A stretch of DNA of 64,000 nucleotides from Priestia endophytica DSM 13796 (lineage in GTDB: Bacteria; Bacillota; Bacilli; Bacillales; Bacillaceae_H). Of this stretch, positions 34,584 through 44,341 are shown piece after piece. Within the stretch, counting starts at the first letter, position 1. Each line of letters opens with the position of its first letter. The position numbers were made by a program, and so were the translations under genes. The DNA lies in contig NZ_FOXX01000001.1 in NCBI RefSeq assembly GCF_900115845.1, positions 682,001-746,000 of the forward strand. Direction: 5' to 3'. Below the pieces are notes generated by a model that saw only the letters and a program-made list of their open reading frames with translations, was not told the DNA's origin and did not search any database.

Positions 34584-35668
34584 TAGTTAAACGTAATTTC
34601 ATTTACTTTATCACGGTCAAGTCTCTTCACAACTTCTGTAATCAACTTCACTGTATTTTCATAATCATCCCGATGAAGCATTGCAGCATGTGAGTGGATA
34701 TAGCGCGTTGCAATTGTAATAGAAAGCGCAGGAACTCCGTTTGCTGTAAGGTGAATAGCACCAGAATCCGTCCCACCGCCTGCCATTGAATCAAATTGAT
34801 ACGGAATATTCAACTCATCTGCTGTATCTGTCACAAGGTCACGAAGGCCTTTATGAGAAACCATTGATGCGTCATAAAGGATAATTTGAGGACCATTCCC
34901 CATTTTACCTAATGCTTCTTTTTCTGTTACACCAGGCGTATCTCCTGCAACTCCAACATCAACACCAAATGCAATATCAGGTTCAATTTGCGTTGCAGAT
35001 GTGCGAGCACCTCGTAAACCAACCTCTTCTTGAACAGTACCAACTCCATAGACAACGTTCGGATGATTTTCATTTTTTAATCCTTTTAAAACATCGATTG
35101 CAATAGCACACCCGATTCGATTATCCCAAGCTTTTGCTAGCATCATTTTTTCATTTTGCAGCACAGTAAACTCAAAATATGGGACAACTTGGTCTCCAGG
35201 ACGCACGCCAAACTCCGACGCTTCCTCTTTGCTGCTTGCTCCAATGTCAATGAACATGTCTTTAATTTCAACCGGTTTTTTTCGCGCTTCTGGAGGAAGA
35301 ATGTGCGGTGGTTTTGAACCGATAATCCCTGTCACATCTCCTTTAGAAGTAACAATTGTGACACGCTGGGCAAGCATAACTTGTGACCACCAGCCTCCAA
35401 CCGTTTGGAAACGAATAAATCCTTTGTCATCAATATTTGTTACCATAAAGCCGACTTCATCTAAGTGACCTGCAATCATAATTTTGGGACCATTCTCATC
35501 TCCCACTTTTCTTGCAATTAAGCTTCCTAAACGATCCGTTGTCACGTCGTCTGCGTAAGATGATATGTACTTCTCCATAACGGCTCGAACTTCGCGTTCA
35601 TTTCCCGGAATTCCTTTTGCGTCTGTTAAGTCTTTAAGCATTGTTAAAGTTTCATCAAGTTTAGCCAC
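34583..35668 (-). CDS. ysdC: M42 family metallopeptidase
   Basis: A 361-residue aminopeptidase of family M42 (glutamyl aminopeptidase/TET type), cytoplasmic and likely a large oligomer. Two-metal ligands are seen in order: [10 protein letters not shown] near residue 67, AWDNRIGCA near 180, [10 protein letters not shown] near 213, [12 protein letters not shown] near 233 and a late RYIHSHAAM near 320. The substrate is not known; it probably trims peptides. Position between sspI and the ribosomal protein genes matches ysdC. Confidence 0.92.
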   Translation of the reverse strand: MAKLDETLTMLKDLTDAKGIPGNEREVRAVMEKYISSYADDVTTDRLGSLIARKVGDENGPKIMIAGHLDEVGFMVTNIDDKGFIRFQTVGGWWSQVMLAQRVTIVTSKGDVTGIIGSKPPHILPPEARKKPVEIKDMFIDIGASSKEEASEFGVRPGDQVVPYFEFTVLQNEKMMLAKAWDNRIGCAIAIDVLKGLKNENHPNVVYGVGTVQEEVGLRGARTSATQIEPDIAFGVDVGVAGDTPGVTEKEALGKMGNGPQIILYDASMVSHKGLRDLVTDTADELNIPYQFDSMAGGGTDSGAIHLTANGVPALSITIATRYIHSHAAMLHRDDYENTVKLITEVVKRLDRDKVNEITFN

Positions 35669-35728
35669 CCTATTCAGCCTCCTTAAAGGTAAATTCTTCT
35701 TTATTATATCGAAAAAGAACCTTTTATT

Positions 35729-36217
35729 CTAATATCCTTGCTCTTGACGCTTGAAATTTTCTTCATTTTTCTCCAAATATGCACGTTTGATATCCTCAGC
35801 GGAAAAGCCTAGAAGATGGCCAAGCTGTAAATAAGCTGAGAACATTGCCTCATAGTGCTGTTCCTCTTGGTTGACTTGAAATGCAGAAATTGTTTGATAT
35901 GCGTATAAAAACTGTTCATTTATATTATTGTCATTTTCTTCTTTTTTAAAATCTTTTTCTCGGTCAATATTTATTTCAAGTCCTAGAGAAAGGATGAAAT
36001 GGATTCCGTCTACATACTCTTCTAAGATTACTTCTCGTTCTGCCGGTTTCTTTAAACTCCAAAATTTAAAGCAGCGCGTTTCATTTGCAAGCTCTCCTAA
36101 TTCCACAAGAAGAGCTAGCGTTTTACGTTGAATTAATGATTCTTCCTGTAATCCATGTTTTTGTTCAATATGTGTATCAAGCTCTCGTTGCATTGAAAAT
36201 AACTGTGTAAAATTCAT
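35729..36217 (-). CDS. Dimeric dUTP diphosphatase, MazG-like
   Basis: A 162-residue all-alpha protein of the dUTPase_2 group. The metal-binding pattern is visible as LLVELGELANE (near residue 35) and EEYVDGIHF (near residue 67), i.e. E-x2/3-E then E-x2-D, which coordinate Mg2+ for hydrolysis of dUTP to dUMP. Such proteins keep uracil out of DNA. It is in line with ysdC (60 bases ahead) and ysdA. A related nucleotide (dCTP or other) cannot be excluded as substrate. Confidence 0.8.
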   Translation of the reverse strand: MNFTQLFSMQRELDTHIEQKHGLQEESLIQRKTLALLVELGELANETRCFKFWSLKKPAEREVILEEYVDGIHFILSLGLEINIDREKDFKKEENDNNINEQFLYAYQTISAFQVNQEEQHYEAMFSAYLQLGHLLGFSAEDIKRAYLEKNEENFKRQEQGY

Positions 36218-36232
36218 AAAGTATTCTCCTTT

Positions 36233-36484
36233 TTATTTCAATATTATGTAGATAAAAGCAATGTGAAGCAGCATAAAAAGCGGAAAGCCAATTTTAAAAC
36301 TTGGATGTTTTGTTTTGTGACGATAAGTGTACATCCCAATGATGCCGCCAAGTGCTCCTCCAAGCAGGGCAATTAGAAAAAGCGTTTTTTCTGAAATTCG
36401 CCAAGCATGCTGTTTTGCTCTTTTTTTATCTTCTCTCATTATGAGTAAGCCAATTATATTTACAATGACATAATAAATTACCAT
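36233..36484 (-). CDS. ysdA: DUF1294 membrane protein YsdA
   Basis: 83 residues from the ATG at 36484 (MVIYYVIVNIIGLLIMRED), which follows AAGGAG. It has three hydrophobic segments and a basic central loop (DKKRAKQHAWRISEK; GGALGGIIGMYTYRHKTKH), typical of DUF1294, function unknown. The frame is open to 36571, but the extra part is the terminator region of rplT. It matches ysdA of B. subtilis in place and size. Confidence 0.85.
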   Translation of the reverse strand: MVIYYVIVNIIGLLIMREDKKRAKQHAWRISEKTLFLIALLGGALGGIIGMYTYRHKTKHPSFKIGFPLFMLLHIAFIYIILK

Positions 36485-36499
36485 ATATAACTCCTTAAT

Positions 36500-36576
36500 A
36501 GAAAAGCTCTCCTCTTCATTATAAAGAGCAGAGCTTTTTTCGTCCAAATAAAAAAGGTGCCACTTGGACACCTTTA
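36500..36576 (-). terminator. Double terminator after infC-rpmI-rplT
   Basis: Two hairpins in tandem on minus. First, AAAGGTG-CC with GG-CACCTTT followed by TTTTTT (36576-36550). Second, AAAAGCTCT-CTCTT with AAGAG-AGAGCTTTT (36541-36500). The second ends just ahead of the ysdA binding site. Confidence 0.8.
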
Positions 36577-36578
36577 TA

Positions 36579-36938
36579 TTATTTGTTTAGTTGAGCTTTT
36601 GCAGCGTTTGCTAATTCAGCAAATGATTTCTCATCAGTGATAGCTAGGTCTGCTAGCATTTTACGGTTAACTTCGATACCAGCTAGTTTAAGACCATGCA
36701 TTAAACGGCTGTAAGAAAGACCGTTTGTACGTGCAGCCGCATTGATACGTGTGATCCATAGTTTACGGAAGTCACGTTTCTTTTGACGACGGTCACGGTA
36801 TGCATACATTAGAGATTTCATAACTTGTTGATTTGCTACTTTATATAAACGATGTTTAGAACCGAAAAAACCTTTAGCTAACTTAAGTACTCTTTTGCGA
36901 CGACGACGCGTCACTGTTCCGCCTTTTACGCGTGGCAT
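36579..36938 (-). CDS. rplT: 50S ribosomal protein L20
   Basis: The 119-residue protein is a typical L20: basic N-terminus ([20 protein letters not shown]), [20 protein letters not shown] and [20 protein letters not shown]. It binds 23S rRNA early in 50S assembly and, in B. subtilis, binds the leader of its own operon to reduce expression. Last gene of infC-rpmI-rplT, 31 bases after rpmI. Confidence 0.98.
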   Translation of the reverse strand: MPRVKGGTVTRRRRKRVLKLAKGFFGSKHRLYKVANQQVMKSLMYAYRDRRQKKRDFRKLWITRINAAARTNGLSYSRLMHGLKLAGIEVNRKMLADLAITDEKSFAELANAAKAQLNK

Positions 36939-36969
36939 AATAATTCCCTCCTGTGTATCTAACTATAAA

Positions 36970-37170
36970 TTACTTAACGTTGTGTAATAATTGGTTGATG
37001 CGTTTGTAGTCTCCAGAGCTTACAAGAGCACCTTTGCGTAGTTTACGCTTTTGTTTTGTTGATTTGTTTGCAAATAAGTGACTTGTGTAACCGTGAGAAC
37101 GTTTAAGTTTACCAGATCCAGTTTTCTTGAAACGTTTTGCAGCTCCACGATGTGTTTTCATTTTTGGCAT
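36970..37170 (-). CDS. rpmI: 50S ribosomal protein L35
   Basis: A 66-residue, strongly basic protein with the L35 signature [20 protein letters not shown] at its start and [10 protein letters not shown] in the middle. It sits between infC and rplT, the usual arrangement in bacteria. GAGGAGG precedes the ATG. Confidence 0.98.
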   Translation of the reverse strand: MPKMKTHRGAAKRFKKTGSGKLKRSHGYTSHLFANKSTKQKRKLRKGALVSSGDYKRINQLLHNVK

Positions 37171-37200
37171 GAGATGTTCCTCCTCATCTAATTTTAAAAA

Positions 37201-37719
37201 TTATTTATCCGTCTTAGGCGTAAGCACAAGAAACATGCTACGACCGTCCATTTTCGGAGCAGACTCTACAGCAGCAATATCTGCACATTCTTCTGAAAAA
37301 CGGTCAAGTACACGCTGTCCAATCTCTTTATGAGTAATGGCGCGACCTTTGAAACGAATAGCCGCTTTTACTTTATCACCTTTTGATAAAAATTTGCGTG
37401 CATTGCGAAGCTTTGTATGGAAATCATGTTCATCAATAGAAGGACTCAAACGAACCTCTTTTATATTGATCACTTTTTGATTTTTACGCGCTTCTTTTTC
37501 TTTCTTTTGTTGCTCGAAACGGTATTTACCATAATCCATAATACGGCATACCGGTGGTTTTGCGTTCGGCGCTACTAGTACTAAATCTAAGTTTACACGA
37601 CCTGCCATTTCAAGCGCTTCTTGCTTAGATTTAATTCCAGCTTGATCTCCGTTTTGATCGATTAAGCGTACCTCACGAGCGCGGATGCTCTCATTGATTA
37701 AAGTGTTATCTTTGCTAAT
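37201..37719 (-). CDS. infC: Translation initiation factor IF-3
   Basis: IF-3 keeps 30S subunits free and checks start codons. The protein has the N-domain ([39 protein letters not shown]), a lysine-rich linker and the C-domain ([20 protein letters not shown]). I start it at the rare ATT at 37719: it follows GGAGGTG by about 7 bases, gives 172 residues and matches the unusual start known for IF-3 genes, which lets IF-3 control its own synthesis. The frame is open to 37926, but that part is the leader. Confidence 0.95.
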   Translation of the reverse strand: MSKDNTLINESIRAREVRLIDQNGDQAGIKSKQEALEMAGRVNLDLVLVAPNAKPPVCRIMDYGKYRFEQQKKEKEARKNQKVINIKEVRLSPSIDEHDFHTKLRNARKFLSKGDKVKAAIRFKGRAITHKEIGQRVLDRFSEECADIAAVESAPKMDGRSMFLVLTPKTDK

Positions 37720-37736
37720 AAGTAGCCACCTCCAAG

Positions 37737-37935
37737 GTTTTATAGGGAATACGTTTGGGATAGACGCACTGTGTTGATAGTAGTCAATAAAAAACGTGTG
37801 AGCACAGAGCACCCACACGTCAGCTTTTATATTATCATAAAAGTTGTGTTGAAACCTATCAACTGCAAGAGCTGCGTCAATCAGGTGAGAAGCGGGTGCC
37901 TCTTCTTTCCACAAACAAGTATTCAATTTACCTTA
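37737..37935 (-). promoter_or_regulatory. infC operon leader with attenuator (L20 leader type)
   Basis: About 215 bases of leader precede infC. It contains GGCACCCGCTTCTCACC, two related AACACA-bearing stem segments (GTTTCAACACAAC and TATCAACACAG) and a hairpin CGTGTG/CACACG followed by TTTTTT (about 37822-37791 on minus). In B. subtilis ribosomal protein L20 binds this leader and causes early termination; the layout here fits, but binding is inferred. Confidence 0.75.
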
Positions 37936-37938
37936 GAA

Positions 37939-37968
37939 ATCATATCACATGTCAACTGAGCATGTCAA
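37939..37968 (-). promoter_or_regulatory. Sigma-A promoter of infC-rpmI-rplT
   Basis: A consensus TTGACA (37968-37963) is 18 bases from TATGAT (37944-37939) on minus. A second TTGACA copy lies within the spacer. Confidence 0.75.
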
Positions 37969-38042
37969 CAAATTGCTTTAAAGTGCAACAAAAACTATTT
38001 TAGCAGAGCACTCAAAAATATGCAACAATTTTTATCAATAAA

Positions 38043-39986
38043 TTACTTTCCTTTTTGTTCAACTTCGTTTTTAAGAGCTGAAAGGAAGGATTCAAAACTT
38101 ACAGTCTCTGACTTTTGCTCACCGTATTTTCGAACGTTTACAGCTTTCTCATCACGTTCTTTGTCTCCTACAACAAGCATGTATGGAATTTTTTGCATTT
38201 GAGCTTCACGAATCTTATATCCCATTTTTTCATCACGCTCATCAATTTCAACACGTAATCCTGCTTGACGAAGCTCATCTTCAATTTGTTTTGCATACTC
38301 TAAATGCACGTCAGGTGATACAGGAATAACTTTTGCTTGAATAGGAGCGAGCCAAGTTGGAAATGCACCTTTATACTCTTCAATAAGGAAAGCAACAAAG
38401 CGTTCCATTGTTGATACAACTCCACGGTGGATAACGACAGGACGATGCTGTTTGCCATCTTCCCCAATGTAAGTTAAATCAAAACGCTCTGGAAGTAAGA
38501 AGTCAAGCTGAACAGTTGAAAGTGTTTCGTCTTTGCCAAGAGCTGTACGGACCTGAACGTCTAGCTTAGGGCCATAGAAAGCTGCTTCTCCTTCTGCTTC
38601 ATAGTAATCAAGCTCAAGATAGTCCATCGCTTCTTTAAGAAGAGTTTGAGCTTTGTTCCACATTTCATCATCATCATAATACTTCTCTGTATCTTCAGGA
38701 TCACGGTAAGAAAGACGGAATGAGTAGTCGTTTAATCCAAAGTCTTGATATACTTCTTGAATTAGACGAACAACACGAACGAACTCATCTTTAATTTGAT
38801 CCGGACGAACAAAAACGTGAGCATCATTAAGCGTCATACCTCGAACGCGTTGAAGTCCTGAAAGTGCTCCAGACATTTCATATCTATGCATTGTTCCAAG
38901 CTCCGCAATACGAATTGGAAGTTCGCGATAGCTATGGATATCCTGTTTATAAATCATCATGTGATGCGGGCAGTTCATCGGACGAAGAACAAGTTGTTCG
39001 TTGTCCATTTCCATAACAGGGAACATATCGTCTTGATAGTGATCCCAGTGACCAGATGTTTTATATAGTTCACTGCTTGCAAGAACTGGAGTGTATACAT
39101 GGTCATAGCCAAGACGCTCTTCTTTATCTACGATATAACGTTCAATAATACGACGAATTGTTGCACCTTTTGGCATCCAAAGCGGTAGGCCTTGTCCAAC
39201 TTTTTGAACGTTTGCAAATAGGTTTAATTCTTTACCAATTTTACGATGATCACGTTCTTTTGCTTCTTCAAGAAGACGCATATGTTCTTTTAGTTCATCT
39301 TTTGTAAAGAACGCTGTTCCATAAATGCGTTGAAGCATTTTATTTTTGCTATCTCCACGCCAGTAAGCTCCTGCTAAACTTAGAAGTTTGAACACTTTAA
39401 TCTTGCTTGTTGAAGGTACGTGAACACCGCGACAAAGATCAAAGAATTCGCCTTGACGGTAAATAGACACTGTTTCATCCGCTGGAATAGCATCTAAAAG
39501 CTCAAGCTTTAAGTTGTCACCAATCTCAGCAAACATTTTGTGTGCTTCATCACGAGATACTTCTTCGCGAACGATTTGTAAGTTTTCATCCACAATTTTT
39601 TGCATCTCTTTTTCAATTTTAGGTAAATCTTCAGGTGTAATAGATTCTTCCATATCGATATCGTAGTAGAACCCACTTTCAATAACTGGACCAACGCCAA
39701 GTTTAACATCATTACCATATAAGCGTTTAATAGCTTGAGCCATTAAATGAGCTGTACTGTGACGAAGAATTTCAAGCGCTTCTTTTGAACCTTGTGTTAA
39801 GATTTCAATTTTTCCATTTTCTTGAATTGGGGCTGTTAAGTCAATTTCTTTTCCATTTATTTTACCTGCAATCGCTTTTTTGCGAAGTCCAGGACTAATT
39901 GAAAAAGCTACATCCTCTGTTGTTGTTCCCACTTCGAATTCTTTTACTGATCCATCTGGGAATGTTAACTTTCTTACTTCCGCCAT
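38043..39986 (-). CDS. thrS: Threonyl-tRNA synthetase
   Basis: ThrS charges tRNA-Thr and clears mis-charged serine. Domains in order: TGS (to about residue 65), editing domain ([18 protein letters not shown] near 75), class II core with the zinc cysteine in [15 protein letters not shown] near 335 and [17 protein letters not shown] near 515, and the C-terminal anticodon domain. The ATG at 39986 ([13 protein letters not shown]) follows AAAGGAG by 8 bases, giving 647 residues; a GTG at 39995 overlaps that site. Controlled by the Thr T-box. No clear terminator follows. Confidence 0.97.
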   Translation of the reverse strand: MAEVRKLTFPDGSVKEFEVGTTTEDVAFSISPGLRKKAIAGKINGKEIDLTAPIQENGKIEILTQGSKEALEILRHSTAHLMAQAIKRLYGNDVKLGVGPVIESGFYYDIDMEESITPEDLPKIEKEMQKIVDENLQIVREEVSRDEAHKMFAEIGDNLKLELLDAIPADETVSIYRQGEFFDLCRGVHVPSTSKIKVFKLLSLAGAYWRGDSKNKMLQRIYGTAFFTKDELKEHMRLLEEAKERDHRKIGKELNLFANVQKVGQGLPLWMPKGATIRRIIERYIVDKEERLGYDHVYTPVLASSELYKTSGHWDHYQDDMFPVMEMDNEQLVLRPMNCPHHMMIYKQDIHSYRELPIRIAELGTMHRYEMSGALSGLQRVRGMTLNDAHVFVRPDQIKDEFVRVVRLIQEVYQDFGLNDYSFRLSYRDPEDTEKYYDDDEMWNKAQTLLKEAMDYLELDYYEAEGEAAFYGPKLDVQVRTALGKDETLSTVQLDFLLPERFDLTYIGEDGKQHRPVVIHRGVVSTMERFVAFLIEEYKGAFPTWLAPIQAKVIPVSPDVHLEYAKQIEDELRQAGLRVEIDERDEKMGYKIREAQMQKIPYMLVVGDKERDEKAVNVRKYGEQKSETVSFESFLSALKNEVEQKGK

Positions 39987-40016
39987 TTCGGTCACTCCTT
40001 TTAAATGTAAAAAATA

Positions 40017-40048
40017 AAAAACTCGTCCCTAAAAAAAGGGACGAGTTA
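40017..40048 (-). terminator. Attenuator of the thrS T-box leader
   Basis: AACTCGTCCCT pairs with AGGGACGAGTT around a T-rich loop and is followed by T6 on minus, between the T-box and thrS. Confidence 0.92.
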
Positions 40049-40049
40049 T

Positions 40050-40275
40050 GTATATAATCATCGTGGTTCCACCCTTGTTTCTGCTCATGCAAAATAACCG
40101 CACTAGAACAGCTCCAAGTGTTGATAACGGGGGCTCCCGTCAGCAATTAATAAAGCACATGCTCGTTCACTACTGAAGTTTAGAGGTGGTAAACATATGA
40201 ATCGTGTTAGGAAGCTCACAGCTTTATCTCCCCTCTCTGCAAACCGTATTGCATACGTTCGTGTCCTCATCATTA
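40050..40275 (-). promoter_or_regulatory. T-box riboswitch, tRNA-Thr
   Basis: The T-box AAGGGTGGAACCACGA lies at about 40076-40061 on minus. In the specifier region TTTACCACCTCTAAACTT the codon ACC (Thr, 40190-40188) stands where TTC stands in the pheS leader, followed by the same ACCTCT context. Uncharged tRNA-Thr should allow transcription of thrS. Confidence 0.93.
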
Positions 40276-40329
40276 CTTTTGTTATTTAAAAAATGTACGT
40301 TCCTATTATAAGAATAATCTTGTCGTAAA

Positions 40330-41178
40330 TCAACCTTTACTTTGGGAAGGAGGTGGAAATTTTTGAAGTGGAAGAAGACAAACACGTTCTTCAAAAATTG
40401 TCTGGATAGTGGAAATTAAAACATGATCCCATTTATCTGTATAAAGGTGAATTTTACGCGGAGCCCATTTTAAAAGTGGGGCAATAATTCTTTCATTCAC
40501 GCGTAAAGATGGATATTCTGTTAGAAACTCTTTTCTTGCTTTTTCAACGCTCTCTTTAGTTATCTCCAAAAATGGCTCTTCATAAAACCGAAATTCACCA
40601 TTATACACAATGGAAATATGCTGAAACCACGTTTTCTTTTTTTGAATAATATCACGCAATTCATGAATAAAAACTTGATAGTCTTCTTCTTTCTCGTGCT
40701 CTTCAACCCCAAGCTGAATATAGTGATAAATTCGTTGATAGTACTCTTTTAACCGAAATGTTCTAAAGGCATCAAAAGAGAAAGCTAAATCTTCTTGAAG
40801 GAAATCTTGAACAGCTTCATTTACAAGTTGCCACCTTGAATTTTTGTAAAGAGAACGTTCTTTTTCATCACACTTTATAACAGAATAGATTGTTGCAAAA
40901 AGCCGCTGCTGCTCTTCCCATGTACTATATAAAGAGAGGTCTTCTAAAAGATATGAAACAAACTTCTCTTCTTTCTCTCGAATAACATACGTTGTAAAAG
41001 CAGGTACAATAATATTTTTCATTGTCGTTTCTCTATGCTCATTTATATGAATAAAAATTTTGGTATTAATTCGATTAATTGTACAAAGCCTGTTTACACG
41101 CGTTCTTCTTCGAAAATGCTTTAATAAGTTATGCATTATAATTGCTTCATCTTCTCGTTCGAACGTTACACTAATCAA
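40330..41178 (-). CDS. ytxC: YtxC family protein, putative sporulation protein
   Basis: A 282-residue YtxC-like protein, a family limited to spore formers and placed near thrS and dnaI; its function is not known. It is rich in charged residues and predicted helices, without a signal peptide or membrane segment. Translation starts with TTG at 41178 behind GGGGGG. The N-terminal part has a basic stretch (HFRRRTRVNRL). In B. subtilis ytxB lies next to it; no ytxB is seen here. Confidence 0.8.
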   Translation of the reverse strand: MISVTFEREDEAIIMHNLLKHFRRRTRVNRLCTINRINTKIFIHINEHRETTMKNIIVPAFTTYVIREKEEKFVSYLLEDLSLYSTWEEQQRLFATIYSVIKCDEKERSLYKNSRWQLVNEAVQDFLQEDLAFSFDAFRTFRLKEYYQRIYHYIQLGVEEHEKEEDYQVFIHELRDIIQKKKTWFQHISIVYNGEFRFYEEPFLEITKESVEKARKEFLTEYPSLRVNERIIAPLLKWAPRKIHLYTDKWDHVLISTIQTIFEERVCLLPLQKFPPPSQSKG

Positions 41179-41234
41179 ACAATTCCCCCCTTACCTAACA
41201 TCGTCCCTTACATATATATGGAAGGAAAGCGAAA

Positions 41235-41282
41235 AAAATGAGCAAGTCCATTACTTTTCGTAATAGACTTGCTCATTTTTGT
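41235..41282 (-). terminator. Terminator after dnaI
   Basis: AAAATGAGCAAGTC-ATTAC pairs with GTAAT-GACTTGCTCATTTT around GAAAA, with a T-run after it on minus. The dnaI stop codon is inside the first arm. Confidence 0.88.
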
Positions 41283-42208
41283 TCTCTTCGGTTTTCTCCA
41301 ACCAAATTCACAGGAGTTGCAAGGGCTTTAACCCGCTCTACAATTCGAGCTGCTTTCAGCGCCTCTTCTTCACCACGTTGTGAGTACGTAAAATGATGCG
41401 TAAGCTCTTTGATTCCTAAATTTGATGTAAAGAATGTCGGTAAACTTTGATGCATTCGGTACTGAAGAATTGTTCCAATAATATCATCTCGTACCCAGCT
41501 GCTCATCGCCTCTGCCCCAATGTCATCTAACATAAGTATAGGAGCTGTTTTCACAAGCTCAATTTTTTCTCCTAAGCTTGAATCCTTTAAAGAGTTTTTA
41601 AGCTCGCGTAGAAATTCAGGCAGATAAACAAGAATAGACTGAATGTTTCGCTTTGCTAACTCATTTGCGATGGCACCTAAAAAATACGTTTTTCCAACAC
41701 CAAACGACCCATATATATATAAACCTTTAGCAGGCTTTCCGTTTTCGTAGTTTTGTAAAAACTCATGAACAAGCGTTAGCGCTTTAGCTCGCCCTCGCCC
41801 CATGTCAATATTACCCATTTTAGCATCCAAAATTTCACGAGGAAGATGAAGGCTTTTAATAAGGGTTTTGTACTCTTTTTCTTGATCATGGGCAATTTTA
41901 TTTGGACAGCGATCATATTGTAAATCAATTGTTTTACCTTGCAAAGTAAGCTTTGGCTCATATCCTTTCACTAAATTAATACATTTATCTAATGATGGAC
42001 AGCTTTTGCACTGTTTACTTTGAGTTGTATACTCATACATCTTCATTAAGCTACGATCAATCATCTTATCGTCAATTTCTGCTCGATGTTCTTGCAAAAA
42101 TTCCTGCACTTCTTTTTGATTTGTCACCATCATGCGCATTTTGGAAAGCCGTGTTTTAAAATCTGGCTTTTGCATTACTTTTTTTAAAGAACGATCAATT
42201 GGCTGCAC
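41273..42208 (-). CDS. dnaI: Primosomal protein DnaI, helicase loader
   Basis: DnaI loads the replicative helicase onto DNA. The N-terminal zinc-binding domain shows CKSCPSLDKC near residue 75; the AAA+ part has Walker A YIYGSFGVGKTYFLGAIAN near residue 165 and Walker B ILMLDDIGAEAMSSWV near residue 225. I use the GTG at 42208 (MQPIDRSLKKV), 6 bases after AGGTG; it gives 311 residues, exactly as B. subtilis DnaI, which begins very similarly. A GTG at 42217 is the alternative. Confidence 0.95.
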   Translation of the reverse strand: MQPIDRSLKKVMQKPDFKTRLSKMRMMVTNQKEVQEFLQEHRAEIDDKMIDRSLMKMYEYTTQSKQCKSCPSLDKCINLVKGYEPKLTLQGKTIDLQYDRCPNKIAHDQEKEYKTLIKSLHLPREILDAKMGNIDMGRGRAKALTLVHEFLQNYENGKPAKGLYIYGSFGVGKTYFLGAIANELAKRNIQSILVYLPEFLRELKNSLKDSSLGEKIELVKTAPILMLDDIGAEAMSSWVRDDIIGTILQYRMHQSLPTFFTSNLGIKELTHHFTYSQRGEEEALKAARIVERVKALATPVNLVGENRREQK

Positions 42209-42272
42209 TTTCCTCACCTACCTTCACTAGTTACAAGACACTAGCTATCGTATCGCTTTTTCGACAAAAAGA

Positions 42273-43685
42273 CTACTCTTCTGACTCGCGATAGTGCTTT
42301 AATATCTCTTCCATTTTACGCTCTTCTTCTTTTATTTTCTCTTCATCATCCAGCTTTTCAACAGAATTTTCTTCTTTTTCTTTCAACCAATCAGGAACCA
42401 TTTCTTTTCTTATAGGTTTTCTTGTTTTCTTATTTGTTGACTGCTTTTTCGTCTCTTCCCACTGCTGATATTCTTTATGTTCATTCTTAGCGAGATCCAT
42501 TGCTTCTTTTACTGTTTTAATTCCTTTTCGTGCCCAATGACTTGCAATCTTTTCTACGTATGACTTTGATAACTTCATATCTGTTTTAATCATCACGTAA
42601 TAAATCAAAACATTCACAACCCCAGGTGTTAGCTTTTGCTTAAACATCACATCTTCAATAATTTGCAGGTCTGCTTTTGAAGCCTGAGCACCTTGTGACC
42701 ATCCTTCTAGAAGCTCTCTTGGCGAAATATTATTTAAAAGAGGAATGAGCTCATCTTCAGGATTTTGCCCTATTGGCTCTTTCTCTTTCTCTTTTAATTT
42801 ATCAGGCTGTGTTTTTTCGACAAGCGTTGGCAAACTTTCCCCTGATTTAAATAAATACGTGTTTTGTGCCGACTTTCGAAGATTCTCAATGTTGATTTCA
42901 TCATTTTCATCAATTGCATCAATAACAACGTTTTTCATTTCTATCGGATCTATTTCATAAAGGAAGGAGATTTTTTGAATAGCTTCTCTCACTTCGCTTG
43001 TTAACGCTTTTTTAGGCACCATTGTATCACTAAGACCTGCTAGAAAAAGCTTAAAATCAAACGTGTGATCATCAAGTGATATACCGTTACTTTTTGCTTC
43101 TCCTACATATTTAAAGTTTTCTTTATTCGTTAGTGTGCTTTTTACTTCTTTTTGCACACTGCTTATTTCGCTCATATGTAGAGTTTGGAATGTGTCATTG
43201 AAAGAACGAGTAACGTCCTTGAACTGATCTTTTGGCAGAGGGGGGTACAAGAAATGTTGTTTCACATTTTGAAAAACATTTTTACCGAGTCGATTGTATA
43301 AATAAATGTTTAGAACACCATCATTAAAAAATTCGTGAGGAGTTAGCGGTGGTATTAATTCATAAACAAAAAGCCTATGCTCTTGCTCCTCCTTCACGAA
43401 TGTTTTTAATAGACCAATTCCTTCTAACTTTTGACGCTCTCTATAGATTTCTGGAAGACCACACTGCATCATAGCCATTAAATAATGATGGGTGACTTCT
43501 TTTCCCCAGTGCTCTTTTTCTTTCAGCTGACTCCATAATGTCATATACAAACTGTAGCCGATTGGACCGATAAGAGGCTGATAAAGTTTTGTAATAATTT
43601 GACGATCATAGTCATGGAGAATATCATTTGTATGAACAACATAACGATCAATAGCAATCAATTCTTTCCAATGTTGAGAAGTCAT
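42273..43685 (-). CDS. dnaB: Replication initiation and membrane attachment protein DnaB
   Basis: Firmicute DnaB works with DnaD and DnaI to load the helicase at oriC and at restarting forks. The 470-residue protein starts MTSQHWKELIAIDRYVVHTN, has DDBH1-type helical regions (YQPLIGPIGYSLYMTLWSQL) and a DDBH2 region near residue 330 (LLEGWSQGAQASKADLQIIE), then a highly charged, Lys/Glu-rich C-terminus. It is not related to E. coli DnaB helicase. Located between nrdR and dnaI as one operon. Confidence 0.95.
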   Translation of the reverse strand: MTSQHWKELIAIDRYVVHTNDILHDYDRQIITKLYQPLIGPIGYSLYMTLWSQLKEKEHWGKEVTHHYLMAMMQCGLPEIYRERQKLEGIGLLKTFVKEEQEHRLFVYELIPPLTPHEFFNDGVLNIYLYNRLGKNVFQNVKQHFLYPPLPKDQFKDVTRSFNDTFQTLHMSEISSVQKEVKSTLTNKENFKYVGEAKSNGISLDDHTFDFKLFLAGLSDTMVPKKALTSEVREAIQKISFLYEIDPIEMKNVVIDAIDENDEINIENLRKSAQNTYLFKSGESLPTLVEKTQPDKLKEKEKEPIGQNPEDELIPLLNNISPRELLEGWSQGAQASKADLQIIEDVMFKQKLTPGVVNVLIYYVMIKTDMKLSKSYVEKIASHWARKGIKTVKEAMDLAKNEHKEYQQWEETKKQSTNKKTRKPIRKEMVPDWLKEKEENSVEKLDDEEKIKEEERKMEEILKHYRESEE

Positions 43686-43709
43686 ATTATTCGTACCTTT
43701 CTTCTCCGG

Positions 43710-44174
43710 TTATTTCTGCTGTTCTTTTTTAATTAATTCTTTTAATTCATCAATAAATACGTTAATATCTTTAAATTGACGGTAAACAGAAGCAAAACGA
43801 ACATAAGCTACTTCATCAATCTTTGCTAAACGTTCCATTACCATTTCACCAATAAAATCAGATGAAATTTCAGATCCTCCTTGATTGCGAAGCTCTGTTT
43901 CAATTTCTCGTACTGTTTCCTCAAGTTTTTTTAACGGTACTGCTCTTTTTTCACAAGCCCTAATAAGACCGCGTAAGATTTTTTCTCGACTAAACTCTTC
44001 ACGCACGCCATCTTTTTTAACAATAATAAGCGGAATTTCTTCTACTTTTTCAAATGTTGTGAAACGATAATGACAGTATTCACATTCACGACGCCTACGA
44101 ATAGCACGTCCTTCATCACTTGGTCGTGAATCTAAGACTCTTGTGCTATTTGAATGGCAAGAAGGACATTTCAT
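43710..44174 (-). CDS. nrdR: Transcriptional repressor NrdR
   Basis: NrdR senses dATP/ATP and represses ribonucleotide reductase genes. The 154-residue protein has an N-terminal zinc ribbon with Cys3, Cys6, Cys31 and Cys34 ([20 protein letters not shown]) and an ATP-cone domain ([20 protein letters not shown] in part, from about residue 50). It lies ahead of dnaB-dnaI as in B. subtilis. Confidence 0.96.
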   Translation of the reverse strand: MKCPSCHSNSTRVLDSRPSDEGRAIRRRRECEYCHYRFTTFEKVEEIPLIIVKKDGVREEFSREKILRGLIRACEKRAVPLKKLEETVREIETELRNQGGSEISSDFIGEMVMERLAKIDEVAYVRFASVYRQFKDINVFIDELKELIKKEQQK

Positions 44175-44298
44175 ATTCTCAGCTCCAACTTCTCACTTTT
44201 GTATTTTTATCTTATAGAACTTCTTTTATAAATACAAGGTTTATTACAAACAGTTCTACTTCCTACTACTTAGTTTGCCACTTATAAAAGGATATAAC

Positions 44299-44332
44299 AA
44301 AAAAGAGGTGTACATAGACACCTCTTTTTACA
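44299..44332 (-). terminator. Terminator after speD
   Basis: AAAAAGAGGTGT pairs with ACACCTCTTTTTT around a short loop; the T-run on minus follows. Confidence 0.88.
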
Positions 44333-44341
44333 GCTGTATTA

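Noticed and set aside
36485-36571. N-terminal extension of ysdA
   Set aside because: It covers one of the rplT terminators; the ATG at 36484 has AAGGAG and fits the family length.
37720-37926. N-terminal extension of infC from an ATG at 37926
   Set aside because: It is the attenuator leader, including a terminator hairpin; IF-3 similarity starts at the ATT codon.
39895-40146. 83-codon minus-strand frame upstream of thrS
   Set aside because: It overlaps the Thr T-box, its terminator and the thrS start in another frame; no protein similarity.
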